The translations under genes were made by a program, and so were the position numbers. Below are positions 10,161-18,912 of a DNA stretch of 64,000 bases, piece by piece (the stretch's first letter is position 1; each line of letters begins with the position of its first letter). The notes below the pieces were generated by a model. That model worked only from the letters and a program-made list of their open reading frames with translations, had not been told where the DNA came from and searched no databases. This DNA is from Vibrio sp. LaRot3 (lineage in GTDB: Bacteria > Pseudomonadota > Gammaproteobacteria > Enterobacterales > Vibrionaceae): contig NZ_JAPPTI010000011.1 in the NCBI RefSeq assembly GCF_027587025.1, positions 1 to 64,000 on the forward strand, given 5' to 3'.

Positions 10161-10469
10161 TTATGGCAGGTCGAAACCTTTTTCAAACACGCTAGCAAGG
10201 TAATCTAGCTCTTGATGGCTATCCGTACCGACAAGTGCTTCAAACCAAACACTCTCGCTATAGTGCTCCGCTTTAAGAAACAACTTACATTCTTCAAAAT
10301 CGATCAACCACGAATGAATATCAGCATCACACTGTTTTTCAATCACTTGAGCTGGCAAGGCTTGTACTAAACGTTGGCCCAATTGGGGAAAATCATCAAA
10401 GTCACATTGTGGAGTGCGAATGATCAATCGCCCATGTGCTGCTTGATACTCAATTAAACCAAATTCCAT
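10161..10469 (-). CDS. Small conserved protein after recQ (DUF3630-like)
   Basis: A 102-residue acidic cytosolic protein with no signal peptide or membrane segment. It begins MEFGLIEYQAAHGRLII and ends in EKGFDLP. It lies 29 bp downstream of recQ on the same strand and has the ribosome-binding site AAGGTG, so it is probably the second gene of a recQ operon. From memory, small proteins of this length beside recQ in Vibrio belong to DUF3630, but I cannot confirm the family. No catalytic motif is visible. A role linked to RecQ is inferred from position only. Confidence 0.7.
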   Translation of the reverse strand: MEFGLIEYQAAHGRLIIRTPQCDFDDFPQLGQRLVQALPAQVIEKQCDADIHSWLIDFEECKLFLKAEHYSESVWFEALVGTDSHQELDYLASVFEKGFDLP

Positions 10470-10498
10470 TTACTTCACCTTTGTTTTGAATGTGCAGC

Positions 10499-12337
10499 CT
10501 AGCCGTGATGGGTAATGTGTTCTTGAATCAAGTCTAAGAATGGATCGGCATATTTCTCTAACTTACGTTGACCAACACCACTCACAGCCAACATTTCACC
10601 ATAAGAAGTCGGCAAAATTTCGGCCATATCAATCAAGGTGGCATCACTAAACACCACGTAAGGCGGTAAGCCATCTTCATCAGCAATGGATTTACGCAGT
10701 TTGCGTAGCTTAGCAAACAACTTCTTATCGTAGTTTTTGCTTGATAGCTTATCTGATTTCGCGGCGCGAGCTGCGGTATCCAAACGCGGTACAGCCAACT
10801 CTAGTGACATTTCGCCACGCAGTAATGGTCTCGCTTCTTCAGTAAGCTGTAAGGTTGAGTTGCGCGTAATGTTTTGGAACAACATGCCTTTATGAATCAA
10901 CTGACGGAAGATACTTACCCAGTAATCATGGCTATGATCACGGCCAATGCCGTAGGTTGATAATTTATCGTGGCCATTCTCTCGAACACGAATATTTTGC
11001 ATGCCACGCATCACTTCCACTACATAACCAATACCAAAACCTTGGTTGACTCGATACACGCAGGACAATGCTTTTTGCGCTTCTTCGGTGGCATCAAAGT
11101 GCTTAGGCGGATCCAAACAAATATCGCAGTTACCACACTTCTCTTCACGATATTCACCAAAGTAATTCAACAATACTTGGCGACGACAAGTCTGCGCCTC
11201 AGCAAATGCACTCATCGCATTGAGCTTATGGCTTTCCACTTGCTTTTGTGGGCCATCGTCTTTTTCATCCAACATACGACGTAGCCAACTAATATCGGCT
11301 GGGTCATATAGCATTACGGCTTCTGCTGGTAAGCCATCTCGCCCTGCTCTGCCCGTCTCTTGGTAGTAAGATTCGATGTTGCGCGGAATATCAAAGTGCA
11401 CCACAAAACGCACATTAGGCTTGTTAATTCCCATACCAAAAGCCACCGTCGCTACAACAATTTGTAGATCATCTCGTTGAAAAGCGTCTTGTACATAGGC
11501 ACGTTCATCAGCGTCCATACCAGCATGATAACCCGCCGCTCGAATGTGGTTGTTACACAGCTTTTCAGTCAGCATCTCAACCTTCTTACGGCTACCACAA
11601 TAGATAATGCCGCAGTTACCTTTTTGCGTATCAAGGTAACGGATGATTTGAGATACAGGCTTATGTTTTTCTAGCAAGGTATAGCGAATATTCGGGCGGT
11701 CAAAACTGCCCAAATAGATATGCGGCTCTGCTAATTGCAAACGACTGGTGATGTCTTTACGTGTTGCATCATCTGCGGTTGCCGTTAGCGCCATAAAAGG
11801 CACATGAGAGAATTGTTGCTTTAGCTGACCCAAGGCAGCATATTCAGGGCGAAAATCATGTCCCCACTGAGAAATACAGTGCGCTTCATCCACCGCAATC
11901 ATAGTCAATGGCAAGCTATGTAGGCGCTCAATAAAGTCTCGCATTAACACTCGCTCTGGCGAGACGTACACCAACTTGAGTGCTCCCGAGTTCATACGGT
12001 TATACACCGAGATAAGCTCTTCACGCGACATGGTTGAGTTGATGCATTCCGCCGCCACGCCATTCGCTTTAAGCTGATCGACTTGGTCTTTCATTAAAGA
12101 AATCAGCGGTGAGATCACCAAGGTTAAGCCATCTCTAACCAATGCAGGAATTTGGTAACACAGTGACTTACCACCGCCTGTCGGCATAATAACTAAGCTA
12201 TCTTGACCTTGGATCGCTGCATCAATCACTTCTTGTTGCCCACTACGGAATGTCTGGTAGCCGAAAACTTGCTCTAAAACACTTTGTGGGGTGTTTGTTG
12301 GCTGAGGTTCGGCTTGGGCTAAAAGTGTCGATGTCAT
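10499..12337 (-). CDS. recQ: ATP-dependent DNA helicase RecQ
   Basis: A 612-residue 3'-to-5' DNA helicase of superfamily 2, acting in RecF-pathway recombination and replication fork repair. Domains in order: helicase core with Walker A MPTGGGKS (about 52-59), DEAH (about 150-153) and the arginine-finger region QETGRAGRDG; the RecQ zinc-binding region with C383 and the later cysteines in EEKCGNCDIC; winged helix; and a C-terminal HRDC domain (about 535-610). E. coli RecQ has 609 residues. It is divergent from rarD with 156 bp between them. Confidence 0.96.
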   Translation of the reverse strand: MTSTLLAQAEPQPTNTPQSVLEQVFGYQTFRSGQQEVIDAAIQGQDSLVIMPTGGGKSLCYQIPALVRDGLTLVISPLISLMKDQVDQLKANGVAAECINSTMSREELISVYNRMNSGALKLVYVSPERVLMRDFIERLHSLPLTMIAVDEAHCISQWGHDFRPEYAALGQLKQQFSHVPFMALTATADDATRKDITSRLQLAEPHIYLGSFDRPNIRYTLLEKHKPVSQIIRYLDTQKGNCGIIYCGSRKKVEMLTEKLCNNHIRAAGYHAGMDADERAYVQDAFQRDDLQIVVATVAFGMGINKPNVRFVVHFDIPRNIESYYQETGRAGRDGLPAEAVMLYDPADISWLRRMLDEKDDGPQKQVESHKLNAMSAFAEAQTCRRQVLLNYFGEYREEKCGNCDICLDPPKHFDATEEAQKALSCVYRVNQGFGIGYVVEVMRGMQNIRVRENGHDKLSTYGIGRDHSHDYWVSIFRQLIHKGMLFQNITRNSTLQLTEEARPLLRGEMSLELAVPRLDTAARAAKSDKLSSKNYDKKLFAKLRKLRKSIADEDGLPPYVVFSDATLIDMAEILPTSYGEMLAVSGVGQRKLEKYADPFLDLIQEHITHHG

Positions 12338-12493
12338 GTAAGGCTCAATTACTCAATGCTTGCGGTGGTTAACCATAGAGAGGCACATTGTAGAGGGGAA
12401 TGGTGGTGAATAAAACTGCAAATTACTAGGTGAATTCTCAGCCCGCTCGTATACTGACCAATCCTAATAAATTTATAAACACAGTGGTCTTGT

Positions 12494-13405
12494 ATGTCTG
12501 ATGAGCAACAAAGATCGCGCCAAGGTGTGCTGTTTGCAATTGGTGCATACACCATGTGGGGCATTGCCCCAATTTACTTTAAGTCGCTTGGTGCCGTTTC
12601 AGCACTAGAAATCCTAAGCCACAGGGTTGTCTGGTCATTCTTTCTGTTAGCGCTTTTAATCCACGTTGGTCGTCATTGGCGTAACGTGCGCGATGTGCTG
12701 CTCGATAAGCGAAAGTTAGCCTTTCTGCTGACAACCGCCGTATTGGTTGGTGCAAACTGGCTGACCTTTATCTGGGCGGTCAATTCTGATCATATGCTAG
12801 ATGCCAGCTTAGGCTACTACATTAACCCTTTAGTTAACGTCTTACTCGGGATGATTTTCTTAGGGGAAAGATTAAGAAAGATGCAGTGGCTCGCTGTGGC
12901 CTTAGCGGCCGGCGGTGTATTGGTACAGCTGATTGCGTTTGGCTCTGTCCCTATTGTGGCTATCGCGCTCGCATCCACCTTTGGTATCTACGGTCTGATG
13001 CGAAAGAAAGTCAGCGTTGATGCACAAACCGGCTTGTTTGTAGAAACACTCACCTTGTTACCGGCCGCTGCCATTTACTTACTTTGGATTGCTGATTCGC
13101 CAACCGCGGACTTGAGCCAAAATCCAATGACTTTAAATCTGTTGTTGATTGCCGCTGGTGTGATTACCACTTTGCCACTGCTTTGCTTTACTGCCGCTGC
13201 TACCCGTTTGAAACTTTCTACTTTAGGCTTCTTCCAATACATAGGTCCAAGCTTGATGTTTTTGCTTGCGGTGCTGGTTTACGGTGAAGCGTTTACGACC
13301 GATAAAGCGATCACTTTCGCCTTTATCTGGGGCGCTTTGGTGATTTTCAGCGTCGATGGCCTCAACAATAATCGCAAAAATAAAAAGTTAAAAACACAGT
13401 CATAA
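12494..13405 (+). CDS. rarD: RarD-type EamA-family transporter
   Basis: A 303-residue inner-membrane protein of the drug/metabolite transporter superfamily with about ten hydrophobic segments. The start MSDEQQRSRQGVLFAIGAYTMWG and the block PIYFKSLG are typical of RarD, named for a chloramphenicol-sensitivity phenotype in Pseudomonas; its natural substrate is not established. The second EamA half has LKLSTLGFFQYIGPSLMFLL, a strong family signature. The lysine/asparagine-rich tail is cytosolic. The LysE-type exporter follows 3 bp later, so the two probably form an operon of small-molecule exporters. Confidence 0.9.
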   Translation: MSDEQQRSRQGVLFAIGAYTMWGIAPIYFKSLGAVSALEILSHRVVWSFFLLALLIHVGRHWRNVRDVLLDKRKLAFLLTTAVLVGANWLTFIWAVNSDHMLDASLGYYINPLVNVLLGMIFLGERLRKMQWLAVALAAGGVLVQLIAFGSVPIVAIALASTFGIYGLMRKKVSVDAQTGLFVETLTLLPAAAIYLLWIADSPTADLSQNPMTLNLLLIAAGVITTLPLLCFTAAATRLKLSTLGFFQYIGPSLMFLLAVLVYGEAFTTDKAITFAFIWGALVIFSVDGLNNNRKNKKLKTQS

Positions 13406-13408
13406 ACC

Positions 13409-14077
13409 ATGAATGAACTAACCATATTACTCACTTTAGCGACCGTACACTGGGTCGCTCTCATGAGCCCGGGGCCCGATTTTGCTTTAGTGGTACAAAA
13501 CGCTACTCGCTACGGCAGACAAACTGGGCTGTATATTGCGCTTGGTTTATCTTGCGGAATTCTGCTGCACTCAATACTCAGTCTTACCGGTGTTAGCTAT
13601 CTAGTGCATCAACAGCCTGAGCTTTATTTAGCTTTGCAATTACTGGGGGGTAGCTACCTGTTCTATCTCGGGTCCATAGCTTTAATTAGCGTTTGGCGCA
13701 GCCGAAAAGGCGGATCGACAGCAGGGAAGAAAGCCAACTTATTACTGGCGAATAAGAGACAAGCTTTCTCACGCGGGTTTGCCACCAACATTCTCAACCC
13801 AAAGGCATTGGTGTTTTTCGTCAGCCTAATGTCGAGCCTAGTACCTTCTACGATGTCTCTTGCAGGCAAAGGGGCAGCGCTGTTTATTTTGTGGTTTCTT
13901 TCTTTTGTTTGGTTTGCTCTTTTAGCATGGTTATTGTCTAGCCAACGCTTACAAAGAAAGCTGCAACAAGCCTCCGTTTATATAGATGGGCTATGTGGAC
14001 TGATGTTTATCTCTATCGGTAGCATCATCCTCTGGCAATCTATATCCGCAATTTATTTAATGCTATTTGCTGCATAG
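13409..14077 (+). CDS. LysE/RhtB-family amino acid exporter
   Basis: A 222-residue inner-membrane protein with about six hydrophobic segments. The N-terminal MSPGPDFALVVQNATRYGRQTG motif region (about 18-40) is diagnostic of LysE/RhtB exporters, which send out amino acids such as lysine, threonine or homoserine. A second family signature is NPKALVFFVSL in the middle. The substrate cannot be told from the sequence. It begins 3 bp after rarD. No terminator is seen directly after it; the CsrB promoter region follows. Confidence 0.88.
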   Translation: MNELTILLTLATVHWVALMSPGPDFALVVQNATRYGRQTGLYIALGLSCGILLHSILSLTGVSYLVHQQPELYLALQLLGGSYLFYLGSIALISVWRSRKGGSTAGKKANLLLANKRQAFSRGFATNILNPKALVFFVSLMSSLVPSTMSLAGKGAALFILWFLSFVWFALLAWLLSSQRLQRKLQQASVYIDGLCGLMFISIGSIILWQSISAIYLMLFAA

Positions 14078-14099
14078 ATCGCTGATCGCCCCAACCTCT

Positions 14100-14117
14100 T
14101 GTGAGAGATCTCTTACA
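14100..14117 (+). promoter_or_regulatory. GacA/VarA (UvrY) binding palindrome upstream of csrB
   Basis: The sequence TGTGAGAGATCTCTTACA matches the GacA-box consensus TGTAAG-N6-CTTACA with one mismatch. It ends 160 bp upstream of the deduced start of the CsrB-type RNA, the distance usual for gammaproteobacterial csrB/rsmZ promoters. In Vibrio the response regulator is VarA. Confidence 0.85.
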
Positions 14118-14170
14118 AGAGAGTAAGGATATATCGTATTCTTGATCAGATTAAAGCAAATAATTTGATG

Positions 14171-14183
14171 TAAACTATTGATT
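14171..14183 (+). promoter_or_regulatory. IHF site between the VarA box and the csrB promoter
   Basis: TAAACTATTGATT fits the IHF consensus (reverse form YAA-N4-TTGATW) with no mismatch. It lies between the activator site and the core promoter, where DNA bending would bring VarA to RNA polymerase. IHF is known to help csrB-type promoters in other gammaproteobacteria. Confidence 0.6.
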
Positions 14184-14242
14184 TTTAATGACGAGGTGAA
14201 TTTTTAGTCACTTTTTTAACCTAAAGAAATCGTTTACCTTAA

Positions 14243-14270
14243 TTGTTCTGCGACGAGAAAACCGTAATAT
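14243..14270 (+). promoter_or_regulatory. Core promoter of csrB
   Basis: -35 TTGTTC (14243-14248), 16-bp spacer, -10 TAATAT (14265-14270). The predicted start at about 14278 begins GTCGGAAGG, similar to the GTCGACAGG start of E. coli CsrB. Confidence 0.65.
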
Positions 14271-14277
14271 AAACCTT

Positions 14278-14697
14278 GTCGGAAGGATACTGACACGGAA
14301 CAGGAAATTACCACGGATTAGGTAATCTTCAGGATGAAGATACGGTTATTCAGGATGAATGATCGGCACGGATAGCAAATTGGACATTGAACGGACGCAA
14401 TAGTGACTAGGATGGTTGCTACTAAGGATGGGAAATGGACACCTCTGGACGAGGCAAGGACTTAGCATCAGGAAGATGCAATGGACACCGCTCAGGGAAC
14501 AAGTGATGAGAGCTAACGAGGACTGTTAGCAGACCAGGATAAGGTCAAGGACACCGCTAGGACGGCGACGAAAGGAATACGCTGAAGGACTACAGCACAC
14601 TATCATGGATTTGATGCATGGAGCACTTTTAGTAGCCGGATTGCTGCGAGTAAGACTATAACCCCGATGGGCGCAAGCCCTCGGGGTTTTTCTTTAT
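14278..14697 (+). ncRNA. csrB: CsrB-family CsrA-sequestering small RNA
   Basis: A non-coding RNA of about 420 nt. It contains about 28 GGA motifs, many as AGGA or in hairpin-loop settings such as ACGGAC and CAGGATG between short inverted repeats, which is the signature of RNAs that bind many CsrA dimers and relieve CsrA repression. It ends in a strong GC-rich terminator (14661-14687) with a T-run. A GacA-type box, an IHF site and a promoter lie upstream in the expected order. Vibrios carry three such RNAs (CsrB, C and D); which of the three this is cannot be decided from sequence alone, so the symbol stands for the family. Confidence 0.92.
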
Positions 14698-14701
14698 TGG
14701 C

Positions 14702-15157
14702 TTACAGATACTGTTCAATGGTCTGTCTAAGCTCATCGATTCTTTCAATAGCACTTGGTTTGCCATGGGCAAAATCAAATGGCTTATCATTAAGCGCACA
14801 TACTGTGCCTATCGGTTTACCACGGTGAATGATCGGCAATCCGTAATAAACGCCCAAACCAAATTTCACTAAGTCTTCATTACCGCGCCACTCTTCATCA
14901 ATAGCTGCGTCTTCAACTAATAAAGGCCTCTCGGTATTTACCACCCGCTCACAATACAATTCATGACAACCTTGCTGAACACTTTTAGGACCAGAGTCGC
15001 CCGCAGAGTAAATCGGTTGTTGGTTAGCAGCGAATACAATCATGCTGTCTGGCGTCGACTGCATAATCAATAAAGAGTGAAGATGGTACTGCTGAGCAAT
15101 CTCTTCAAGCTCAGCGGTGAGGGATTGTTGGTATTGATCTAACTGCTTAAATGGCAT
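14702..15157 (-). CDS. GAF-domain protein
   Basis: A 151-residue cytosolic protein that is essentially one GAF domain. Residues 70-130 hold the typical strands: RPLLVEDAAIDEEWRGNEDL, then VYYGLPIIHRGKPIGTVCAL. It has no output domain and no membrane segment. The start at 15157 is chosen because AAGGAG lies 8 bases upstream; a longer form (21 more residues) would read through that site. GAF domains bind small ligands or act as redox sensors; the lone-domain form and the VCALN motif recall sensory GAF proteins and, more remotely, free methionine sulfoxide reductases. The gene converges on csrB, with only 4 bp between the csrB terminator and its stop. Confidence 0.8.
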   Translation of the reverse strand: MPFKQLDQYQQSLTAELEEIAQQYHLHSLLIMQSTPDSMIVFAANQQPIYSAGDSGPKSVQQGCHELYCERVVNTERPLLVEDAAIDEEWRGNEDLVKFGLGVYYGLPIIHRGKPIGTVCALNDKPFDFAHGKPSAIERIDELRQTIEQYL

Positions 15158-15265
15158 TGGGGATGCTCCTTGTTCAAACAATTCACATCCCCAATCTTGG
15201 TAACCAAACACTATGCACACAAGTGCATTTTATTCAGAGCGTGAGCACCGCACGAAAAAGTGTCA

Positions 15266-17437
15266 TTAAATCTTCTCTAACTTAGCGTAAGCTGTGACAA
15301 GCCACTTGATGCCTTCACCATTAAATGCAACTTGAACACGGCTTTGCGGACCGCTGCCTTCAAAGTTAATGATGGTGCCTTCACCAAATTTAGGGTGCAT
15401 CACGCGCGCGCCTAAACTAAAGCCTGTCTCATTGAAGCTCTCTTTCACAACCGTTTGGCTAAAGCGACCACTGCTTGCTGGGCGGCTCACTTGTGCTTTC
15501 ATGCGCACTTCATCCAAGCAGCCTTCTGGCAATTCACGAATAAAGCGCGATGGCTTGTGGTACTTATCTTGGCCATACAAACGGCGCATTTCCGCATACG
15601 TGATATAAAGCTTTTCCATTGCGCGGGTCATGCCCACGTAGCAAAGGCGACGTTCTTCTTCTAAGCGCCCAGCTTCTTCCGCAGACATCTGGCTTGGGAA
15701 CATGCCCTCTTCAACGCCTACCATGAATACCAGTGGGAACTCCAAACCTTTCGCACTATGCAGCGTCATAAGTTGCACCGCATCTTCAAACTCATCCGCT
15801 TGGCCTTCACCCGCTTCTAATGCCGCGTGGGTTAAGAATGCAGTCAGCTCAGTCAGCTCTTCAGCTTCTTCTGGCTTTTCAAATTGGCGCGTAGCGGTAA
15901 CCAGTTCTTCCAAGTTCTCAATACGAGCCTTAGACTTTTCGCCTTTCTCTTGTTCATACATAGCAAACAAACCGGAATACTTAATCGTATGGTCAGTTTG
16001 CTCATGCAAAGACATTTCACAGGTGTCGTCTTCCAACGCATTAATCAGTTCGATAAAACGACTTAATGCCCCAGCCGCTCGGCCAGTCAGTACTTTTTCA
16101 TCAATCAATGACACGCTGGCTTCCCATAGGGTGCAGCCACGATCACGAGCAGCAAAACGTACCGTTTCTAATGTTTTGTCACCAAGGCCACGCGTAGGGG
16201 TATTCACCACTCGTTCAAATGCAGCATCGTTATCTCGGTTGTTCATCAAACGCAGGTAACCAAGCGCATCACGGATTTCTTGGCGTTCGAAGAATCGCAT
16301 ACCGCCGTAAATTCGGTAGGGTAAACCCGCTTGCAATAACGCTTCTTCCAATACACGGGATTGGGCGTTATTACGATAAAGCATGGCCGCGTCATTCAAT
16401 GCGCCGCCTTTTTCTTGCCACTCTTTAATTTTACCAACCGCAAAGCGCGCTTCATCTAACTCGTTATAAGCGGAGTAAATTGAAATCGGCTCACCTTCTG
16501 CGCCATCCGTCCAAAGCTCTTTACCCATACGCTCAGTGTTATTAGCGATCAAAGTGTTGGATGCTTCAAGAATGGTTTTGGTTGAGCGGTAGTTTTGCTC
16601 CAAACGAATCGTGTTTACGCTCGGAAACTCTTGAGTAAATTTCTCAATGTTCTCGATTTTAGCGCCGCGCCAACCATAGATAGATTGGTCATCATCACCC
16701 ACGATCATCACATTGGATTGCGGACCAGCCATCATACGCAGCCATGCATATTGGATGTTGTTGGTATCTTGAAACTCGTCGACCAAAATGTGCTTAAAGC
16801 GCGCTTGGTAGTGCTCTCTAATAGCAGACTTATCACGCAGTAACTCATGCGCTCGCAGTAAGATTTCCGCAAAGTCGACCAAGCCAGCACGGTCACATGC
16901 TTCTTGATAGGCGCTATACAGCTGCAAGTAAGTTTTAGTCACTGGATCATGGTAAGCATCAATGTGATTTGGACGTAACCCTTCGTCTTTCTTACCATTA
17001 ATCCACCAGCAAACCTGACGAGCAGGCCACTGCTTTTCATCTAAGTTTTGTGCTTTGATCAGACGCTTCAACAGGCGTTGTTGATCATCTGAATCAATGA
17101 TTTGAAAATCTTCTGGTAGCTTAGCATCAAGGTAATGTGCGCGTAGAATACGGTGGCAAATGCCGTGGAAAGTACCATTCCACATGCCTGATGCACTGCC
17201 CATCATGAGCTCTTCAATACGACCACGCATCTCCGCCGCCGCTTTGTTAGTAAACGTCACCGACATAATAGAGAACGGTGATGCTTGTTCTACCGACATT
17301 AGCCACGCAATACGATGAACCAACACTCGAGTTTTACCACTACCTGCACCAGCAAGTACAAGTAAGTTTTCGAGTGGTGCTGCTACGGCTTCACGCTGTT
17401 TATCGTTCAAACCGTCAAGAAGTAAGGAGGGATCCAT
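15266..17437 (-). CDS. uvrD: DNA helicase II UvrD
   Basis: A 723-residue superfamily 1 3'-to-5' helicase for nucleotide excision and mismatch repair. Motifs in order: Walker [12 protein letters not shown] (about 29-39), motif II VDEFQDTN (about 219-226), motif [16 protein letters not shown], motif V TLHSAKGLEF and motif VI YVGMTRAMEKLYI. The C-terminal Tudor-like RNA polymerase-binding region (VMHPKFGEGTIINFEG) is present. The second of two adjacent ATGs is used because it matches E. coli UvrD (MDVSYLLDSLNDKQREAV). The paralogue Rep is at 45427-47445. Confidence 0.95.
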   Translation of the reverse strand: MDPSLLLDGLNDKQREAVAAPLENLLVLAGAGSGKTRVLVHRIAWLMSVEQASPFSIMSVTFTNKAAAEMRGRIEELMMGSASGMWNGTFHGICHRILRAHYLDAKLPEDFQIIDSDDQQRLLKRLIKAQNLDEKQWPARQVCWWINGKKDEGLRPNHIDAYHDPVTKTYLQLYSAYQEACDRAGLVDFAEILLRAHELLRDKSAIREHYQARFKHILVDEFQDTNNIQYAWLRMMAGPQSNVMIVGDDDQSIYGWRGAKIENIEKFTQEFPSVNTIRLEQNYRSTKTILEASNTLIANNTERMGKELWTDGAEGEPISIYSAYNELDEARFAVGKIKEWQEKGGALNDAAMLYRNNAQSRVLEEALLQAGLPYRIYGGMRFFERQEIRDALGYLRLMNNRDNDAAFERVVNTPTRGLGDKTLETVRFAARDRGCTLWEASVSLIDEKVLTGRAAGALSRFIELINALEDDTCEMSLHEQTDHTIKYSGLFAMYEQEKGEKSKARIENLEELVTATRQFEKPEEAEELTELTAFLTHAALEAGEGQADEFEDAVQLMTLHSAKGLEFPLVFMVGVEEGMFPSQMSAEEAGRLEEERRLCYVGMTRAMEKLYITYAEMRRLYGQDKYHKPSRFIRELPEGCLDEVRMKAQVSRPASSGRFSQTVVKESFNETGFSLGARVMHPKFGEGTIINFEGSGPQSRVQVAFNGEGIKWLVTAYAKLEKI

Positions 17438-17697
17438 CATGGCTAAGCTACTGGTTATTTATACATAAAAGGTGATTATAACCTAAACAACCAACCGAAA
17501 TCAGAAGAAAAAATAGAAAAATTTCTAACTTTTTTAGCACTTAAATATCAATCAATTAGATAACAATTTATTATCACTTTTGTACATTTCAGAAATTTCA
17601 TGAAAGTTTTTCTGCGCCTTTCCTATCCTTTTATGTAAGCAAGTTGATGATTAGCTTGCGAATTTAAAACAAAGGAAATCAGCCAGAGGAAATTACT

Positions 17698-17958
17698 ATG
17701 AAAAAGTCTAATCTTGCCGTTACTGCTGCTATTACAGGTCTTGTTGCTCTAGGTGGCACCATGCTCACAGCAGCTCCAGCTGTCGCTGCGGAAAAAGAGA
17801 AATGCTATGGCGTAGCAAAAGCCGGCAAAAATGACTGTGCGACTAAAACCAGCTCTTGTGCCGGTACTTCAAAAGAAGATAACCAATCAGATGCTTTCGT
17901 AGTCGTTCCTAAAGGACTATGTGGCAAGCTAACGGGTGGTAGCACGAGCTCTTCTTAA
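17698..17958 (+). CDS. bufA: Bufferin-type secreted peptide precursor (BufA1/DUF2282)
   Basis: An 86-residue precursor with a clean Sec signal peptide (residues 1-30, cleavage after AVA). The mature peptide, about 56 residues, has four cysteines (C36, C47, C54, C75) and ends in a Ser/Gly tail. This layout, and the MNIO (DUF692), DUF2063 and DoxX genes that follow, match the recently described bufferins: peptides whose central cysteines are changed to thiooxazole groups by the MNIO enzyme and which bind copper. AGAGGAAA gives a good ribosome-binding site. Upstream (17441-17697) is a 260-bp A/T-rich leader; an ECF-sigma promoter is possible but I cannot identify one. A hairpin separates this gene from bufB. 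Confidence 0.88.
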   Translation: MKKSNLAVTAAITGLVALGGTMLTAAPAVAAEKEKCYGVAKAGKNDCATKTSSCAGTSKEDNQSDAFVVVPKGLCGKLTGGSTSSS

Positions 17959-17985
17959 TCTGCACCACAACCAATCGATAAAGAG

Positions 17986-18014
17986 AGGTGTGCTAACGCT
18001 CAACTAGCACACCT
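17986..18014 (+). terminator. Intra-operon hairpin between bufA and bufB
   Basis: A perfect 10-bp stem (17986-17995 with 18005-18014) and a 9-nt loop, followed by only a weak T tract (TAGTTTCT). It probably lowers read-through into bufBC or protects the bufA message, so that the peptide is made in excess over its modifying enzyme. Confidence 0.65.
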
Positions 18015-18045
18015 TAGTTTCTAAAACTACAACAAGGATTTTATC

Positions 18046-18912
18046 GTGACGTCAGCTGCCCAACACTCAATGGTTGGAGTAGGTTTACGCTCCCCGCATA
18101 TGGACTTCTTTTTAACTGAGCCTGCGCAATTAACTTGGTTAGAAATTCACAGCGAAAACTACTTCCAGCCCAACGCACCCTCTCGACAACAACTGCACAA
18201 GATTCGCGAAGACTATCAGATCAGCTGTCATGGGATTGGTTTATCACTAGGCAGTGTTGATCCCATTAACCCAACACACATCCAACAGCTCAAGCAGTTG
18301 GTTGATGAAGTAGAACCGATATTGGTCTCGGATCATCTCAGTTGGAGTGAAAACGGTGGGCATCACTTTAATGACTTACTGCCACTGCCCTACACCGAAG
18401 AAGCACTAGAAGTATTTTGTCGTAACGTGGTTCAGGTACAAGACGCGCTCAAGCGCCCACTCCTGATTGAGAACCCATCCAGCTACGTGAAATACCAACA
18501 CTCAACCATTTCTGAGTGGGATTTTTTAGCCGAAGTGCATCAACGCACTGAGTGCCGCTTACTGCTTGATTTTAATAATGTACATGTATCCGCATTTAAT
18601 CATGGATTCAGTAGCGAAACCTTTTTAGCTGGCGTGCCTGCCAATGCAGTCGATGAAATTCATTTGGCAGGTTTTACTATCAAACATCTCGATAAAGGTG
18701 AAATCTGGATTGATACCCACAGCCGCCCCGTCAGTGATGACGTTTGGTTGCTGTATGAAAAATGGGTCGCTGAAAACGGTGTTAGACATACTTTGATTGA
18801 ATGGGACTTAGACATCCCACAACCGGATGTATTGCTCACAGAAGCCAGTAAAGCCAGTCAACGATTGTTTGATTTAGAGCAGACCCAACCCAGTTTGAAG
18901 GTGGCGTTATGA
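18046..18912 (+). CDS. bufB: MNIO-family (DUF692) bufferin maturation enzyme
   Basis: A 288-residue TIM-barrel enzyme of the multinuclear non-heme iron oxidase family. Relatives turn cysteines of a peptide partner into oxazole-type rings. Metal-ligand and family motifs are present in order: EIHSENYF (32-39), CHGIGLSLG (60-68), SDHLSW (94-99), ENPSSY (near 142), LLDFNNVHV (near 173), HLAGF (near 206), DTHSRPV (near 224) and EWD (near 249). Translation starts at GTG (18046), supported by AAGGAT six bases upstream; the next in-frame ATG would cut off eight residues. The stop overlaps the bufC start by four bases (ATGA). The substrate should be the peptide encoded just upstream. Confidence 0.9.
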   Translation: MTSAAQHSMVGVGLRSPHMDFFLTEPAQLTWLEIHSENYFQPNAPSRQQLHKIREDYQISCHGIGLSLGSVDPINPTHIQQLKQLVDEVEPILVSDHLSWSENGGHHFNDLLPLPYTEEALEVFCRNVVQVQDALKRPLLIENPSSYVKYQHSTISEWDFLAEVHQRTECRLLLDFNNVHVSAFNHGFSSETFLAGVPANAVDEIHLAGFTIKHLDKGEIWIDTHSRPVSDDVWLLYEKWVAENGVRHTLIEWDLDIPQPDVLLTEASKASQRLFDLEQTQPSLKVAL

